NCBI RefSeq assembly: GCF_002252705.1
Contig: NZ_NQLA01000027.1
Location: forward strand, 1-41,060
Source of the DNA: Vulcanococcus limneticus LL
Lineage (GTDB): Bacteria; Cyanobacteriota; Cyanobacteriia; PCC-6307; Cyanobiaceae
Direction of reading: 5' to 3'
Length of the DNA stretch: 41,060 bases
In this document: piece after piece, positions 22,264 through 30,030 of the stretch
Layout of the letters: each line of letters begins with the position of its first letter
Position numbering within the stretch: position 1 is the first letter of the stretch
Made by a program: the position numbers and the translations under genes
The notes under the pieces: generated by a model
Databases searched by the model: none
Told to the model about the DNA's origin: nothing
What the model saw: the letters and a program-made list of their open reading frames with translations, nothing else

Positions 22264-23559
22264 ATGGATCAGGGCAACTCCCAGCGCGATTCGCGCGTCA
22301 GCCTGCGCCAGCCACTCTCGGCGCTGCAGCAGTACATGGTGGTGACCGGCGCCTACTGGGCCTTCACCCTCACCGATGGCGCCCTGCGCATGCTGGTGGT
22401 GTTCCACTTCCACCAGCTCGGCTACTCCACCCTGGAGATCGCCTTTCTGTTCCTGTTCTACGAATTCTTCGGCATCCTCACCAACCTCTATGGCGGCTGG
22501 CTGGGGGCGCGCTTCGGCCTGCGGCTCACGCTCTGGGCCGGGATGGTGCTGCAGATCCTGGCCCTGTTGATGCTGGTGCCCGTCTCGGCCAGCTGGCCCA
22601 AGCTGACGTCCGTCGTCTACGTGATGGCGGCCCAGGCCCTCAGCGGCATCGCCAAGGACCTCAACAAGATGAGCGCCAAGAGTGCCATCAAGACAGTGGT
22701 GCCCCAGACCCCCGGCGAGGAGCAGCGCGGCGAGCAGCAGCTGTTCCGCTGGGTGGCGATTCTCACCGGTTCCAAGAACGCCCTCAAGGGCGTGGGCTTC
22801 TTCCTCGGCGGCGTGCTGCTGGCCAGCCTCGGCTTCGCGGGCTCCGTGGCAACGATGGCGGCGGGGCTGTTCGTGGCCCTGCTGGGAACCCTGGTGCTGC
22901 CTGGCGAGATCGGCAGGATGAAGCAGAAACCGGGATTCGCCTCAATCTTCTCCAAGAGTGAGGGGATCAATGTGCTGTCGCTGGCGCGCTTCTTCCTGTT
23001 CGGCGCCCGCGATGTTTGGTTCGTGGTGGCGTTGCCGGTGTTTCTGGAGGCGAGCCTGGGCTGGCGGTTCTGGGAGGTGGGCGGCTTCCTGGGCCTGTGG
23101 GTGATCGGCTACGGCATCGTGCAGGGCTCCGCCCCGGCCCTGCGCCGTGCCTGGGGCCAGAGCGCCCCGCCTGGCCCCGCGGCCGTGCAGTTCTGGAGTG
23201 CGCTGCTCACCGCCATCCCGGCCCTGATCGCCGTGGCCCTCTGGCGCGAGGTGGCCCATCCGGGGGTGGCGATCGTGGTGGGGCTGGCGGCCTTCGGGGC
23301 TGTGTTCGCCATGAATTCCTCGATCCACAGCTATCTCGTGCTCGCCTACACCGACAGCGAATCGGTGAGCCTGAACGTGGGCTTCTATTACATGGCCAAT
23401 GCCGCCGGACGGCTGCTGGGCACCCTGCTCTCCGGTGGCGTGTATCTGCTCGGCGGAATGCAGGCGTGCCTGTGGTGCTCAGCCCTGCTGGTGGGCCTGT
23501 CGTATCTGAGCAGCCGGCGCCTGCCGGCGCTAAGGCAGGCGGCAGTGAGCGCGGCCTGA
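22264..23559 (+). CDS. arsJ: Organoarsenical efflux MFS transporter ArsJ
   Basis: A 431-residue major-facilitator protein with about twelve helices. It reads YMVVTGAYWAFTLTDGALRM in TM1, a LYGGWLGARFGLRLTLWAGM loop (MFS motif A) and the characteristic GIAKDLNKMSAKSAIK loop of ArsJ proteins, followed by a long polar middle (QTPGEEQRGEQQLFRWVAIL). ArsJ exports the unstable 1-arseno-3-phosphoglycerate formed by the preceding GAPDH, which breaks down outside to arsenate, giving arsenate resistance without a reductase. No arsC is seen in the window. A stem-loop with T residues follows about 60 bp later. Confidence 0.94.
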   Translation: MDQGNSQRDSRVSLRQPLSALQQYMVVTGAYWAFTLTDGALRMLVVFHFHQLGYSTLEIAFLFLFYEFFGILTNLYGGWLGARFGLRLTLWAGMVLQILALLMLVPVSASWPKLTSVVYVMAAQALSGIAKDLNKMSAKSAIKTVVPQTPGEEQRGEQQLFRWVAILTGSKNALKGVGFFLGGVLLASLGFAGSVATMAAGLFVALLGTLVLPGEIGRMKQKPGFASIFSKSEGINVLSLARFFLFGARDVWFVVALPVFLEASLGWRFWEVGGFLGLWVIGYGIVQGSAPALRRAWGQSAPPGPAAVQFWSALLTAIPALIAVALWREVAHPGVAIVVGLAAFGAVFAMNSSIHSYLVLAYTDSESVSLNVGFYYMANAAGRLLGTLLSGGVYLLGGMQACLWCSALLVGLSYLSSRRLPALRQAAVSAA

Positions 23560-23618
23560 GCGGGACCTAGGCGACGCCCTGCCCGCAGTCGCCATGATGG
23601 CGCTGGCTGGTGACGGCC

Positions 23619-23638
23619 CGCCGGCTGGGCCGGCGTTT
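23619..23638 (+). terminator. Stem-loop after arsJ
   Basis: CGCCGGC (23619-23625) and GCCGGCG (23629-23635) form a perfect 7-bp stem with a 3-base loop, followed by TTT. It lies between arsJ and arsS, so arsS may be partly separated from the gap-arsJ transcript. The short T run makes it a moderate candidate. Confidence 0.45.
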
Positions 23639-23660
23639 GCAGCTGCGATCCGCCCCTGAG

Positions 23661-24662
23661 ATGGTGTCTTCCCCTCCCCTGCCCGCCGACCTGCAGGAAT
23701 CCGGGACTTCGGCCGGCGTGACTGGGTTTCCCGCCATTCACCGCACCGCCCTCACCACCCTGCAGGTGAACCTGGGCTACCAGTGCAACCAGGCCTGCAG
23801 CCATTGCCATGTGAACGCCGGGCCCAGCCGCACCGAGCGGATGGACGACGCCACCCTGGCGCTGATCCCGGCGGTGCTTGCGGCTCGGGGAATCGGCTGC
23901 CTGGATCTCACCGGCGGCGCCCCCGAACTGCACCCGGGCTTCCGCGGCCTGGTGCGGGCCGCCCGCGCCCAGGGCGTGGAGGTGATCGATCGCTGCAACC
24001 TCACCATCCTGTCCGAGCCAGGCCAGGAGGATCTGGCGACGTTTCTGGCGGAGCAGGGCGTCACCGTGGTGGCATCACTGCCGTGCTATCTCGAGGCCAA
24101 CGTCGATCGCCAGCGCGGGGATGGCGTGTTCGCGCGCAGCATCGCCGGGCTGCAACGGCTCAATGCCCTGGGCTATGGCCAGCCGGACTCGGGCCTGGAG
24201 CTTCACCTCGTCTACAACCCCCAGGGGCCGGTGCTGCCCCCACCCCAGGCCCAGCTGGAGGCCGACTACAAGCGGGTGTTGGCGGCCGAGTTCGGCATCG
24301 TCTTCAACCAGCTTTATGCCCTGGCCAACATGCCGATCCAGCGCTTTGGCGCCGTGTTGCGGGCCAGCGGCCAGCTGGAGGGCTACCAGGCACTGCTGCG
24401 CGCCAGCCACCGCCAGGTGAATCTGGAGCAGGTGATGTGCCGCTCGCTGATCAGCGTCGACTGGCAGGGCCAGCTGTTCGACTGCGACTTCAACCAGCAG
24501 CTGCAACTGCCCCTGGCCGGTGGAACCGCACCGAACCATGGAGCTGCCCAGCTGCGGGATCTGCTGGAGTGCGATCCGCAGGGGACACCGATCCACGTGG
24601 GCGAGCACTGCTTTGGATGTACCGCAGGGAGCGGCTCCAGCTGCGGCGGGGCCCTGGGCTGA
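23661..24662 (+). CDS. arsS: Arsenosugar biosynthesis radical SAM protein ArsS
   Basis: A 333-residue radical SAM enzyme. The [4Fe-4S] motif CX3CX2C is C42-C46-C49 in YQCNQACSHCHVNAGP. LDLTGGAPELHPGFR (the GGxP-like SAM-binding strand) and a C-terminal Cys-rich end (HCFGCTAGSGSSCGG) that may bind a further cluster or substrate complete the ArsS plan. ArsS transfers the 5'-deoxyadenosyl group to dimethylarsenite-type arsenic, the key step to arsenosugars, acting after ArsM. ATG at 23661 is chosen over 23610 because the added residues (MTARRLGRRLQLR) are not family-like. It is convergent with the glycosyltransferase gene 16 bp away. Confidence 0.94.
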   Translation: MVSSPPLPADLQESGTSAGVTGFPAIHRTALTTLQVNLGYQCNQACSHCHVNAGPSRTERMDDATLALIPAVLAARGIGCLDLTGGAPELHPGFRGLVRAARAQGVEVIDRCNLTILSEPGQEDLATFLAEQGVTVVASLPCYLEANVDRQRGDGVFARSIAGLQRLNALGYGQPDSGLELHLVYNPQGPVLPPPQAQLEADYKRVLAAEFGIVFNQLYALANMPIQRFGAVLRASGQLEGYQALLRASHRQVNLEQVMCRSLISVDWQGQLFDCDFNQQLQLPLAGGTAPNHGAAQLRDLLECDPQGTPIHVGEHCFGCTAGSGSSCGGALG

Positions 24663-24678
24663 GGCAGTGTTCAGCAGG

Positions 24679-25371
24679 TCAGCGGCTCGCCAGCTGCCGC
24701 AGCTCGCCCTGCAGGCTGGCGAGGTCGGCCGGCGTGTCGATGTCCACCAGGGGCTCCTGCTCATGCCAGGAGCAAGCGGCGGTGGCCAGGCGGCGGCGCG
24801 TTTCGGCCAGGACCGCCGGCGTACTCCAGGGCATGGCCGCGAACAGGCTGGACTCAAAGCGCCGCAGCCCCAAGAGGGCATAGCCCCCATCCCGCGTCGG
24901 CACCAGGGCCGCATCGTGGTGCAGCAGCTGGGCGGCGGCGACCCGCAGCTGGGGCACCCCCAGGGCAGGGCAGTCCATGCCGATCAGCAGCACCGGATCG
25001 CCGCCTTCAAGCGCACGGCTGGCGGCCCGCGCCATCCGCTCGCCCAGATCCCCCTCCCCCTGCGCGCTCCAGGCCAGGCCCGGGGGCAGCTGGAGCCGCC
25101 GCCAGATGGACAGCTGCAGCGCGGGGGCCACGCACAGCTCCACCGGCCCCAGATCGGCCGCGATGGCGGTGGCCGCCGCCCGCTCCAGCATCGCGGCCGC
25201 CAGGGCCGCCGCCCCCTCCGGCCCCAGGGCGGGGATCAGGCGGGTCTTCACCTGGCCGGGTAGCGGTGCCTTCGCCATCAGGATCGTGCGGCACTGCAAG
25301 GGCGATCCGGGGGCATGAACCGCCAGGCTGGCATGGGGATCCTTCCGCCCCTGCCCTCCCGTCTCCGCCAT
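24679..25371 (-). CDS. TIGR04282-type arsenosugar-cluster glycosyltransferase (DUF2064)
   Basis: A protein of up to 230 residues with a nucleotide-diphosphosugar transferase-like fold. Landmarks are MAKAPLPGQVKTRLIPALGP (the family N terminus), GEGDLGERMARA, VLLIGMDCPAL (DxD-like) and PTRDGGYALLGLR. The family occurs beside ArsM/ArsS and is proposed to add or process sugar moieties of arsenosugars. The start is uncertain: ATG at 25371 overlaps the divergent arsM start, and the family consensus begins near TILMAKAP, so TTG at 25299 or ATG at 25278 may be real. It lies alone on the minus strand between arsS and arsM. Confidence 0.85.
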   Translation of the reverse strand: MAETGGQGRKDPHASLAVHAPGSPLQCRTILMAKAPLPGQVKTRLIPALGPEGAAALAAAMLERAAATAIAADLGPVELCVAPALQLSIWRRLQLPPGLAWSAQGEGDLGERMARAASRALEGGDPVLLIGMDCPALGVPQLRVAAAQLLHHDAALVPTRDGGYALLGLRRFESSLFAAMPWSTPAVLAETRRRLATAACSWHEQEPLVDIDTPADLASLQGELRQLASR

Positions 25372-26422
25372 GACCAGCCTCACCAGCGCCGTTCAGGAGT
25401 ACTACGGCTCCACCCTCACGGGCACCGCGGACCTGCGCACCAGCGCCTGCTGCGATGCCACCAGCGTGCCCGAGGCCCTCAGGCCCCTGCTGGCCCGCAT
25501 TCACCCCGAGGTGCTGTCGCGCTACTACGGCTGCGGCCTGGTGGCACCGCCGTTGCTGCAGGGGGCCCGGGTGCTGGACCTGGGCTCTGGCAGCGGCCGG
25601 GATGTGTACCTGCTCGCCCAGCTGGTGGGGGCGAGCGGCGAGGTGGTGGGCGTGGACATGACCGCCGAGCAGCTGGCGGTGGCCGAGCGCCACTGCGCCT
25701 TCCACGCCGAGCGCTTCGGCTACGCCAATGTGCGCTTCCTGGAAGGCGCCATCGAGCGGCTGGAGGAGCTGGATCTGGAGCCCGCCAGTTTCGATCTGGT
25801 GATCTCCAACTGCGTCGTCAACCTCTCTATTGACAAGCTCGCCGTGTTGCAGGGGGTAAGGCGGCTGTTGAAGCCCGGCGGTGAGTTCTACTTCGCCGAT
25901 GTCTACGCCGATCGGCGCATTCCCCAGGCGCTGCGCGACGATCCGGTGCTCTACGGCGAATGCCTGAGCGGCGCCCTCTACTGGAACGACTTCCTGCGGC
26001 TGGCGCGGCAGGCCGGCTTCGCCGATCCCCGGCTGGTGAGCGACCGGCCCCTGCAGGTCACCGACGCCGATCTGGCCGCCCGCACCGGCACGATCGGCTT
26101 CCATTCCGCCACCTACCGGCTGTTCCACATCGACGGCCTGGAGGACGCCTGCGAGGACCACGGCCAGGCGGTGATCTATCGCGGCACGATCCCCGAGCAC
26201 CCCCACCAGCTGCCCTTCGACAAGCACCACCTGATCGAGACCGGCCGGGTGTTTCCGGTGTGCGGCAACACCTACCGCATGCTCGCCGAAAGCCGCTTTG
26301 CGGACCATTTCACGTTCATCGGCGACTTCAGCCGCCACTACGGCCTGTTCGCCGGCTGCGGCGGCTCCCTGCCGTTCGACACCACCACGGCCGAGGCCTC
26401 CGCAGGCGGCTCCTGCTGCTGA
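25370..26422 (+). CDS. arsM: Arsenite S-adenosylmethionine methyltransferase ArsM
   Basis: A 350-residue SAM-dependent methyltransferase that methylates As(III) to mono- and dimethyl species. SAM motif I is VLDLGSGSGRDVY (about 68-80). The arsenic-binding cysteines can be assigned from spacing to the characterised algal ArsM: C27 and C55 (SACC, YYGCG), C148 (ISNCVVNLS) and C198 (YGECLSG); the last two have exactly the 50-residue separation seen there. The C terminus GGSCC is a further Cys pair of the long ArsM type. It should supply methylated arsenic to ArsS. It is convergent with the fused glycosyltransferase gene and starts head-to-head with the TIGR04282 gene. Confidence 0.95.
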   Translation: MTSLTSAVQEYYGSTLTGTADLRTSACCDATSVPEALRPLLARIHPEVLSRYYGCGLVAPPLLQGARVLDLGSGSGRDVYLLAQLVGASGEVVGVDMTAEQLAVAERHCAFHAERFGYANVRFLEGAIERLEELDLEPASFDLVISNCVVNLSIDKLAVLQGVRRLLKPGGEFYFADVYADRRIPQALRDDPVLYGECLSGALYWNDFLRLARQAGFADPRLVSDRPLQVTDADLAARTGTIGFHSATYRLFHIDGLEDACEDHGQAVIYRGTIPEHPHQLPFDKHHLIETGRVFPVCGNTYRMLAESRFADHFTFIGDFSRHYGLFAGCGGSLPFDTTTAEASAGGSCC

Positions 26423-26429
26423 GCGCTCC

Positions 26430-27827
26430 TCAGCGGTAGAGGCGCACCAGGACGGTGGCGGGCACCCCGAGCCAGTAGGCGAGCCGCAACCCCCACATCA
26501 GCAGGATCGTGCGCCAGACGCCGTGGCGTTCCCAGCGACGCCCGGAGGTCAGCACCGGCGACCGCAGGCAGACGGGTGGGCCCAGGCGTTTCAGCCGGGC
26601 AGAGAGGTCGATGTCCTCCATCAGGGGTTGATCCGCAAAGCCACCCACCTGCCCGTAGGCCTCCCGGGTCATGAACAGGGCCTGATCGCCGGTGGCGATG
26701 CCGCTGAGCCGGGAGCGCAGATTGATGGCCCAGGCCACCACGGCCAGCAGGCGACGCTCGCTGTCGATGTGCACGTCGAAGCGGCCCCAGCAACGGGGCC
26801 CCTGCAGTCCCTGGTGCACCAGCTCCAACCCATTCGCCGGCAGGCGGGTGTCCGCGTGCAGGAACAGGAGGATCTCGCCCCTGGCCCGTGCGGCCCCGGT
26901 CCGCAGCTGCCGGCCCCGCCCCCGCGGCGCGGCGACCACCCGCAGGCCAGCCTGCTGCAGCAACGCCACGGTGTCGTCATTGCTGCCGCCATCCACCAGC
27001 AGCACCTCGGCGCCACTGGCTTCCAACGCCTTCCAGCTGGCGCCGCACTGCCGCACCGCCTGGGCCTCATTCAGCACCGGGATGATCACGCTGAGGCGCG
27101 GTCTGCGGCGGCGACGCACCGCCTGAATCTGGCCCTGGATCTCGGCCTGGAGTGCGGCCAGGTCCGCGGACCAGTCGATGCTGCGGGAGCTGGGGATCTC
27201 CAGGCGGCGATCCTCCAGGGCCGCCTCGCGTTCGCCCGCCTGGGCGTGGCGTTCCAGGCAGGCGTCGCGCTCCTGCAGCAACGCCGCGATCACGGGCCGG
27301 TAGAAGACCAGGAAGTGGGTGAGCCAGCGGCCCAGGTGGGGATCCAGGCGGCGCGGCTCCGGGGCAGATGCGCCGGCGGACAAACCATCCGGCACCGGGA
27401 ATGCAAACCTCTCGAGTAGCGGCAGCGTCTCGGCGGCAGGCAGCCAGGCATCCGCCGCCACCCAGCGGTTGAGTGTGAACAGGCCAATCGGCAGGCCCCT
27501 GGCATCGAGGCTGATGCCGATCAGGTGGGTGAGCTCCGCCCCTGGGGCCGCCGGCACGAACAGATGCAGGTGGCCGTGTTCGCCGCCATCGCGATGGCAG
27601 TGGTAATAGAACTGGGCGCCCGAAGTTGGATCGCGCCCATCGCCCTCGGGGTAGTGGCGCTCCGCCACAACCGTGCCGCCCCCCGTGAGGGCGACGACCA
27701 CGGAGCCGTGGCGCTCGGTGAGGCGTAGCCAGAGGCGCAGGCTTCGGCAGGCCGCCCGGTAGCGCTGCAGCGCCCGTGGATCGATACCAGAGCCGCTCAG
27801 CGTCCTTGAGCTGCAGGAGAGGGACAA
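26430..27827 (-). CDS. DUF6969-like domain fused to TIGR04283-type arsenosugar glycosyltransferase
   Basis: A 465-residue two-part protein. Residues about 20-235 match a DUF6969-like family. They include VVAERHYPEGDGRDP, AQFYYHCHRDGGEHGHLHLF with clustered His, LTHLIGISLDARGLPIGLFT, NRWVAADAW and LEDRRLEIPSS. Residues about 243-465 form a family 2 glycosyltransferase: LSVIIPVLNEAQAV, VDGGSNDDTVALL, HADTRLPANGLELVHQG and GGFADQPLMEDIDLSARLKR, with the acceptor-site ED of TIGR04283 proteins found in arsenosugar clusters. The linker is Arg-rich (AVRRRRRPR). The start is TTG at 27827, as no ATG is near, and this is uncertain. The His cluster HGHLHLF suggests a metal site. The fusion implies that the DUF6969 part works on the same arsenosugar pathway. 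Confidence 0.85.
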   Translation of the reverse strand: MSLSCSSRTLSGSGIDPRALQRYRAACRSLRLWLRLTERHGSVVVALTGGGTVVAERHYPEGDGRDPTSGAQFYYHCHRDGGEHGHLHLFVPAAPGAELTHLIGISLDARGLPIGLFTLNRWVAADAWLPAAETLPLLERFAFPVPDGLSAGASAPEPRRLDPHLGRWLTHFLVFYRPVIAALLQERDACLERHAQAGEREAALEDRRLEIPSSRSIDWSADLAALQAEIQGQIQAVRRRRRPRLSVIIPVLNEAQAVRQCGASWKALEASGAEVLLVDGGSNDDTVALLQQAGLRVVAAPRGRGRQLRTGAARARGEILLFLHADTRLPANGLELVHQGLQGPRCWGRFDVHIDSERRLLAVVAWAINLRSRLSGIATGDQALFMTREAYGQVGGFADQPLMEDIDLSARLKRLGPPVCLRSPVLTSGRRWERHGVWRTILLMWGLRLAYWLGVPATVLVRLYR

Positions 27828-27922
27828 GGCTATCGGCCGCAGCGCCCCCGACCCAGCGGCTGGTTGCCAAGTTTGGGACCCATGGCGTTAACGTTCCGCC
27901 CCAGCTTGCGGCGGACACAGCC

Positions 27923-29224
27923 ATGGCCCCCAGGGCTCGCCGGATCGCGGTGCTGATGCTCGTGGCGGGCTGGCTGCTGGCGTTGCTCCTGCACGGACCC
28001 AGCAGCGTCCGCGCCCAACCGGCGCCAACGCCTGGCGCCTCGGTGCCAGCCCAACCCGCCCCCGCGATCGAGCGCACCGAGCTGCGCGGCGTGTGGCTCA
28101 CCGCCAACGACATGCCCACCCTGCGGGACCGCGAGCGCATGCAGGCGACCGTGGCCCAGCTGGCCGCGCTCAACTTCAACACCCTCTATGCAGTGGCCTG
28201 GAACGGGGGGCATGCCTATTACCCCAGCCCCGTGAGCGAGGGGCGCGGGCTGCAGAGCTTCAGCTACCGCGGCCTGCAGGGCCAGGACGTGCTGGCCGAA
28301 CTGAGCGAAGCGGCCCACCGGCACGGCCTGCTGCTGATCCCCTGGTTCGAGTTCGGCTTCATGACCCCCCCCGATGGCGAGCTGGCCCGGCGCCATCCCG
28401 ACTGGCTCACCCGCAAGCAGGACGGCGGCCGCACCTCGATCAGCGCCGCCGGGGAGGTGGCCTGGCTCAATCCCTTCCGGCCGGAGGTGCAGCAGCTGAT
28501 CACCGACCTGGTGCTTGAGGTGGTGGGCAACTACGACGCCGATGGCATCCAGTTCGACGACCACATGAGCCTGCCGCGGGAGTTCGGCTACGACCCCTTC
28601 ACCATGGCGCTCTACGCCAAGGAAACCGGCAAGCCGCCACCGGCCAACCCAGCCGATGCCGCCTGGATGAAGTGGCGCACCGAGAGGATCACCGCCTTCA
28701 TCGGCCGGCTCAGCCAGGCAGTGAAGGCGCGCAGACCCGGAGCGATCGTCTCGGTGTCGCCCAACTATTACGACTTCGCCCTCAAGCTGCAGCTGCAGGA
28801 CTGGCTGGCCTGGGTGCGGCGCGGTCTGGTGGATGAGCTGCTGATCCAGATCTATCGCCCGGATCTGGAGAGCTTCGTGCCCCAGCTCGACCGGCCGGAG
28901 GTTCAGGAGAGCCAGCGCCGCATCCCCACGGCGATCGGAATCATGAGCGGCCAGCGCACCCGGCCGGCGCCGATGGCGCTGATCCAGGGCCAGGTGCAGG
29001 CCGCCCGCGAGCGCCAGCTGGGGGTGGCGTTCTTCTACCTCGAAAGCCTCTGGGCCCTCAGCGGCGAGCCCCGCGAGTCGCGCCTGGCCGCCCTGGCCCA
29101 GCTGTTCTCCTTGCCCGCCAGGCGCCAGCGGCCACCCTCTGGCCCTGGGCCCGGGTCCCCGGCACCGGGGCGCCCCGCTCCACCCCTGGCTCCGCCCCCG
29201 CTACCGCCCCCGCCGGGTCCCTAG
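27923..29224 (+). CDS. GHL10/DUF187-type glycoside-hydrolase-like exported protein
   Basis: A 433-residue protein starting at ATG 27923, where a signal/anchor segment begins (RRIAVLMLVAGWLLALLLHG). The longer frame from 27776 has a non-signal leader. The mature core (about 55-390) is a GHL10 TIM barrel: TELRGVWLTANDMPTLRDRE, LNFNTLYAVAWNGGHAYYPS, LLIPWFEFGFMTPP, YDADGIQFDDHMSLP and VSVSPNYYDFA. It is followed by a Pro-rich tail (PGPGSPAPGRPAPPLAPP) that probably extends into the periplasm or wall. Substrate is unknown; related proteins act on envelope polysaccharides. It overlaps the convergent crcB gene by 24 bp. Confidence 0.87.
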   Translation: MAPRARRIAVLMLVAGWLLALLLHGPSSVRAQPAPTPGASVPAQPAPAIERTELRGVWLTANDMPTLRDRERMQATVAQLAALNFNTLYAVAWNGGHAYYPSPVSEGRGLQSFSYRGLQGQDVLAELSEAAHRHGLLLIPWFEFGFMTPPDGELARRHPDWLTRKQDGGRTSISAAGEVAWLNPFRPEVQQLITDLVLEVVGNYDADGIQFDDHMSLPREFGYDPFTMALYAKETGKPPPANPADAAWMKWRTERITAFIGRLSQAVKARRPGAIVSVSPNYYDFALKLQLQDWLAWVRRGLVDELLIQIYRPDLESFVPQLDRPEVQESQRRIPTAIGIMSGQRTRPAPMALIQGQVQAARERQLGVAFFYLESLWALSGEPRESRLAALAQLFSLPARRQRPPSGPGPGSPAPGRPAPPLAPPPLPPPPGP

Positions 29225-29626
29225 ACGCCGACCCAGGGCAGAACCCAGCACCACCAGGCCCAGGCCCGCCCCCAGGCTCACCAGCAGCACCGCCAGGGCG
29301 GCCGGGGTGGAGCCCCGCCGCAGCGCCTCAGCCAGCTGCAGCATCCAGGAGGAGAAGGTGGTGAGCGAGCCGCAGAAGCCGATGCCGGCCCACAGGTAGA
29401 GCCGTTGCGATCCAGGCGGCTGGGCGGTGAGCACGCCGATCAGCAGACAGCCGATCAAGTTGGCCAGCAGGTCCGCGGCCGTGAGGCCCCGCATGCCACC
29501 CACGGCCTGGTGGCCGATCAGCTCCAGTTGCCAGCGGAGCAGGGCGCCTGGGATCGCACCGGCGGCCACGAGCACCAGATCGCGCACCTCGCCCCGCAGC
29601 AGCGGCTTCCAGGGACCCGGGCTCAT
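29201..29626 (-). CDS. crcB: CrcB/Fluc fluoride channel subunit
   Basis: A 141-residue four-helix membrane protein. ATG at 29626 overlaps the second crcB gene by 4 bp (ATGA). Family landmarks are AAGAIPGALLRWQLE, LLANLIGCLLIGVL with the Asn of the fluoride path and GFCGSLTTFSSWMLQ (the GFCGGxTTFSxF-like signature). The pair likely forms a heterodimeric fluoride exporter. The frame continues far upstream, but only this part is CrcB-like. It overlaps the end of the convergent GHL10 gene. Confidence 0.92.
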   Translation of the reverse strand: MSPGPWKPLLRGEVRDLVLVAAGAIPGALLRWQLELIGHQAVGGMRGLTAADLLANLIGCLLIGVLTAQPPGSQRLYLWAGIGFCGSLTTFSSWMLQLAEALRRGSTPAALAVLLVSLGAGLGLVVLGSALGRRLGTRRGR

Positions 29627-29997
29627 GGCTGCTCCCCCAGGGCCAGGCCGGCCGCCATCGCCACCAGCCCCCCAGCCACCGACCCCCCCGCCAGCAAACT
29701 CGCCTCGCGCCAGTGGCGAGTCGCCAGGACAGCCCGCAGCTCGGCGATGAAGGTGGAGAAGGTGCTGAAGCTGCCGAGAAAGCCCGTGCCGAGCAGCAAC
29801 AGCACCCGCTGGCCAGGGCCGCAGCTGCGCTCCAGGCCCACGAGCAGGCCCAGCGCAAAACAGGCAATCACGTTCACCCCGAAGGTGCCCCAGTGCTTGC
29901 GGGGCAGCATCGGCTCGAAGTGGTTCACCACCCGGAAGCGAAGCCAGGCCCCGGGTACGGCCCCCAGCGCCACCAGCAGCGGATCGGAACTGGCCAT
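29623..29997 (-). CDS. crcB: CrcB/Fluc fluoride channel subunit (second copy)
   Basis: A 124-residue partner of the adjacent crcB. ATG at 29997 gives MASSDPLLVALGAVPGAWLR; an upstream frame start at 30069 adds an unrelated leader. It shows TFGVNVIACFALGLLVG with the conserved Asn and GTGFLGSFSTFSTFIAE, the fluoride-channel signature. Tandem unequal crcB genes encode dual-subunit channels in many bacteria. It is divergent from the DUF389 gene with only 33 bp between starts, too short for a fluoride riboswitch. Confidence 0.92.
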   Translation of the reverse strand: MASSDPLLVALGAVPGAWLRFRVVNHFEPMLPRKHWGTFGVNVIACFALGLLVGLERSCGPGQRVLLLLGTGFLGSFSTFSTFIAELRAVLATRHWREASLLAGGSVAGGLVAMAAGLALGEQP

Positions 29998-30030
29998 CGG
30001 AGCCCGGGCGGAACAGTCCAGGTAGTTTCG

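Noticed and set aside
25007-26338. Long minus-strand frame opposite arsM (443 codons)
   Set aside because: Antisense to arsM with low-complexity Gly/Ala/His/Gln content; no motif or start signal.
29998-30030. Possible fluoride riboswitch upstream of crcB
   Set aside because: Only 33 bp separate the divergent crcB and DUF389 starts, too short for the riboswitch fold, and no motif is visible.
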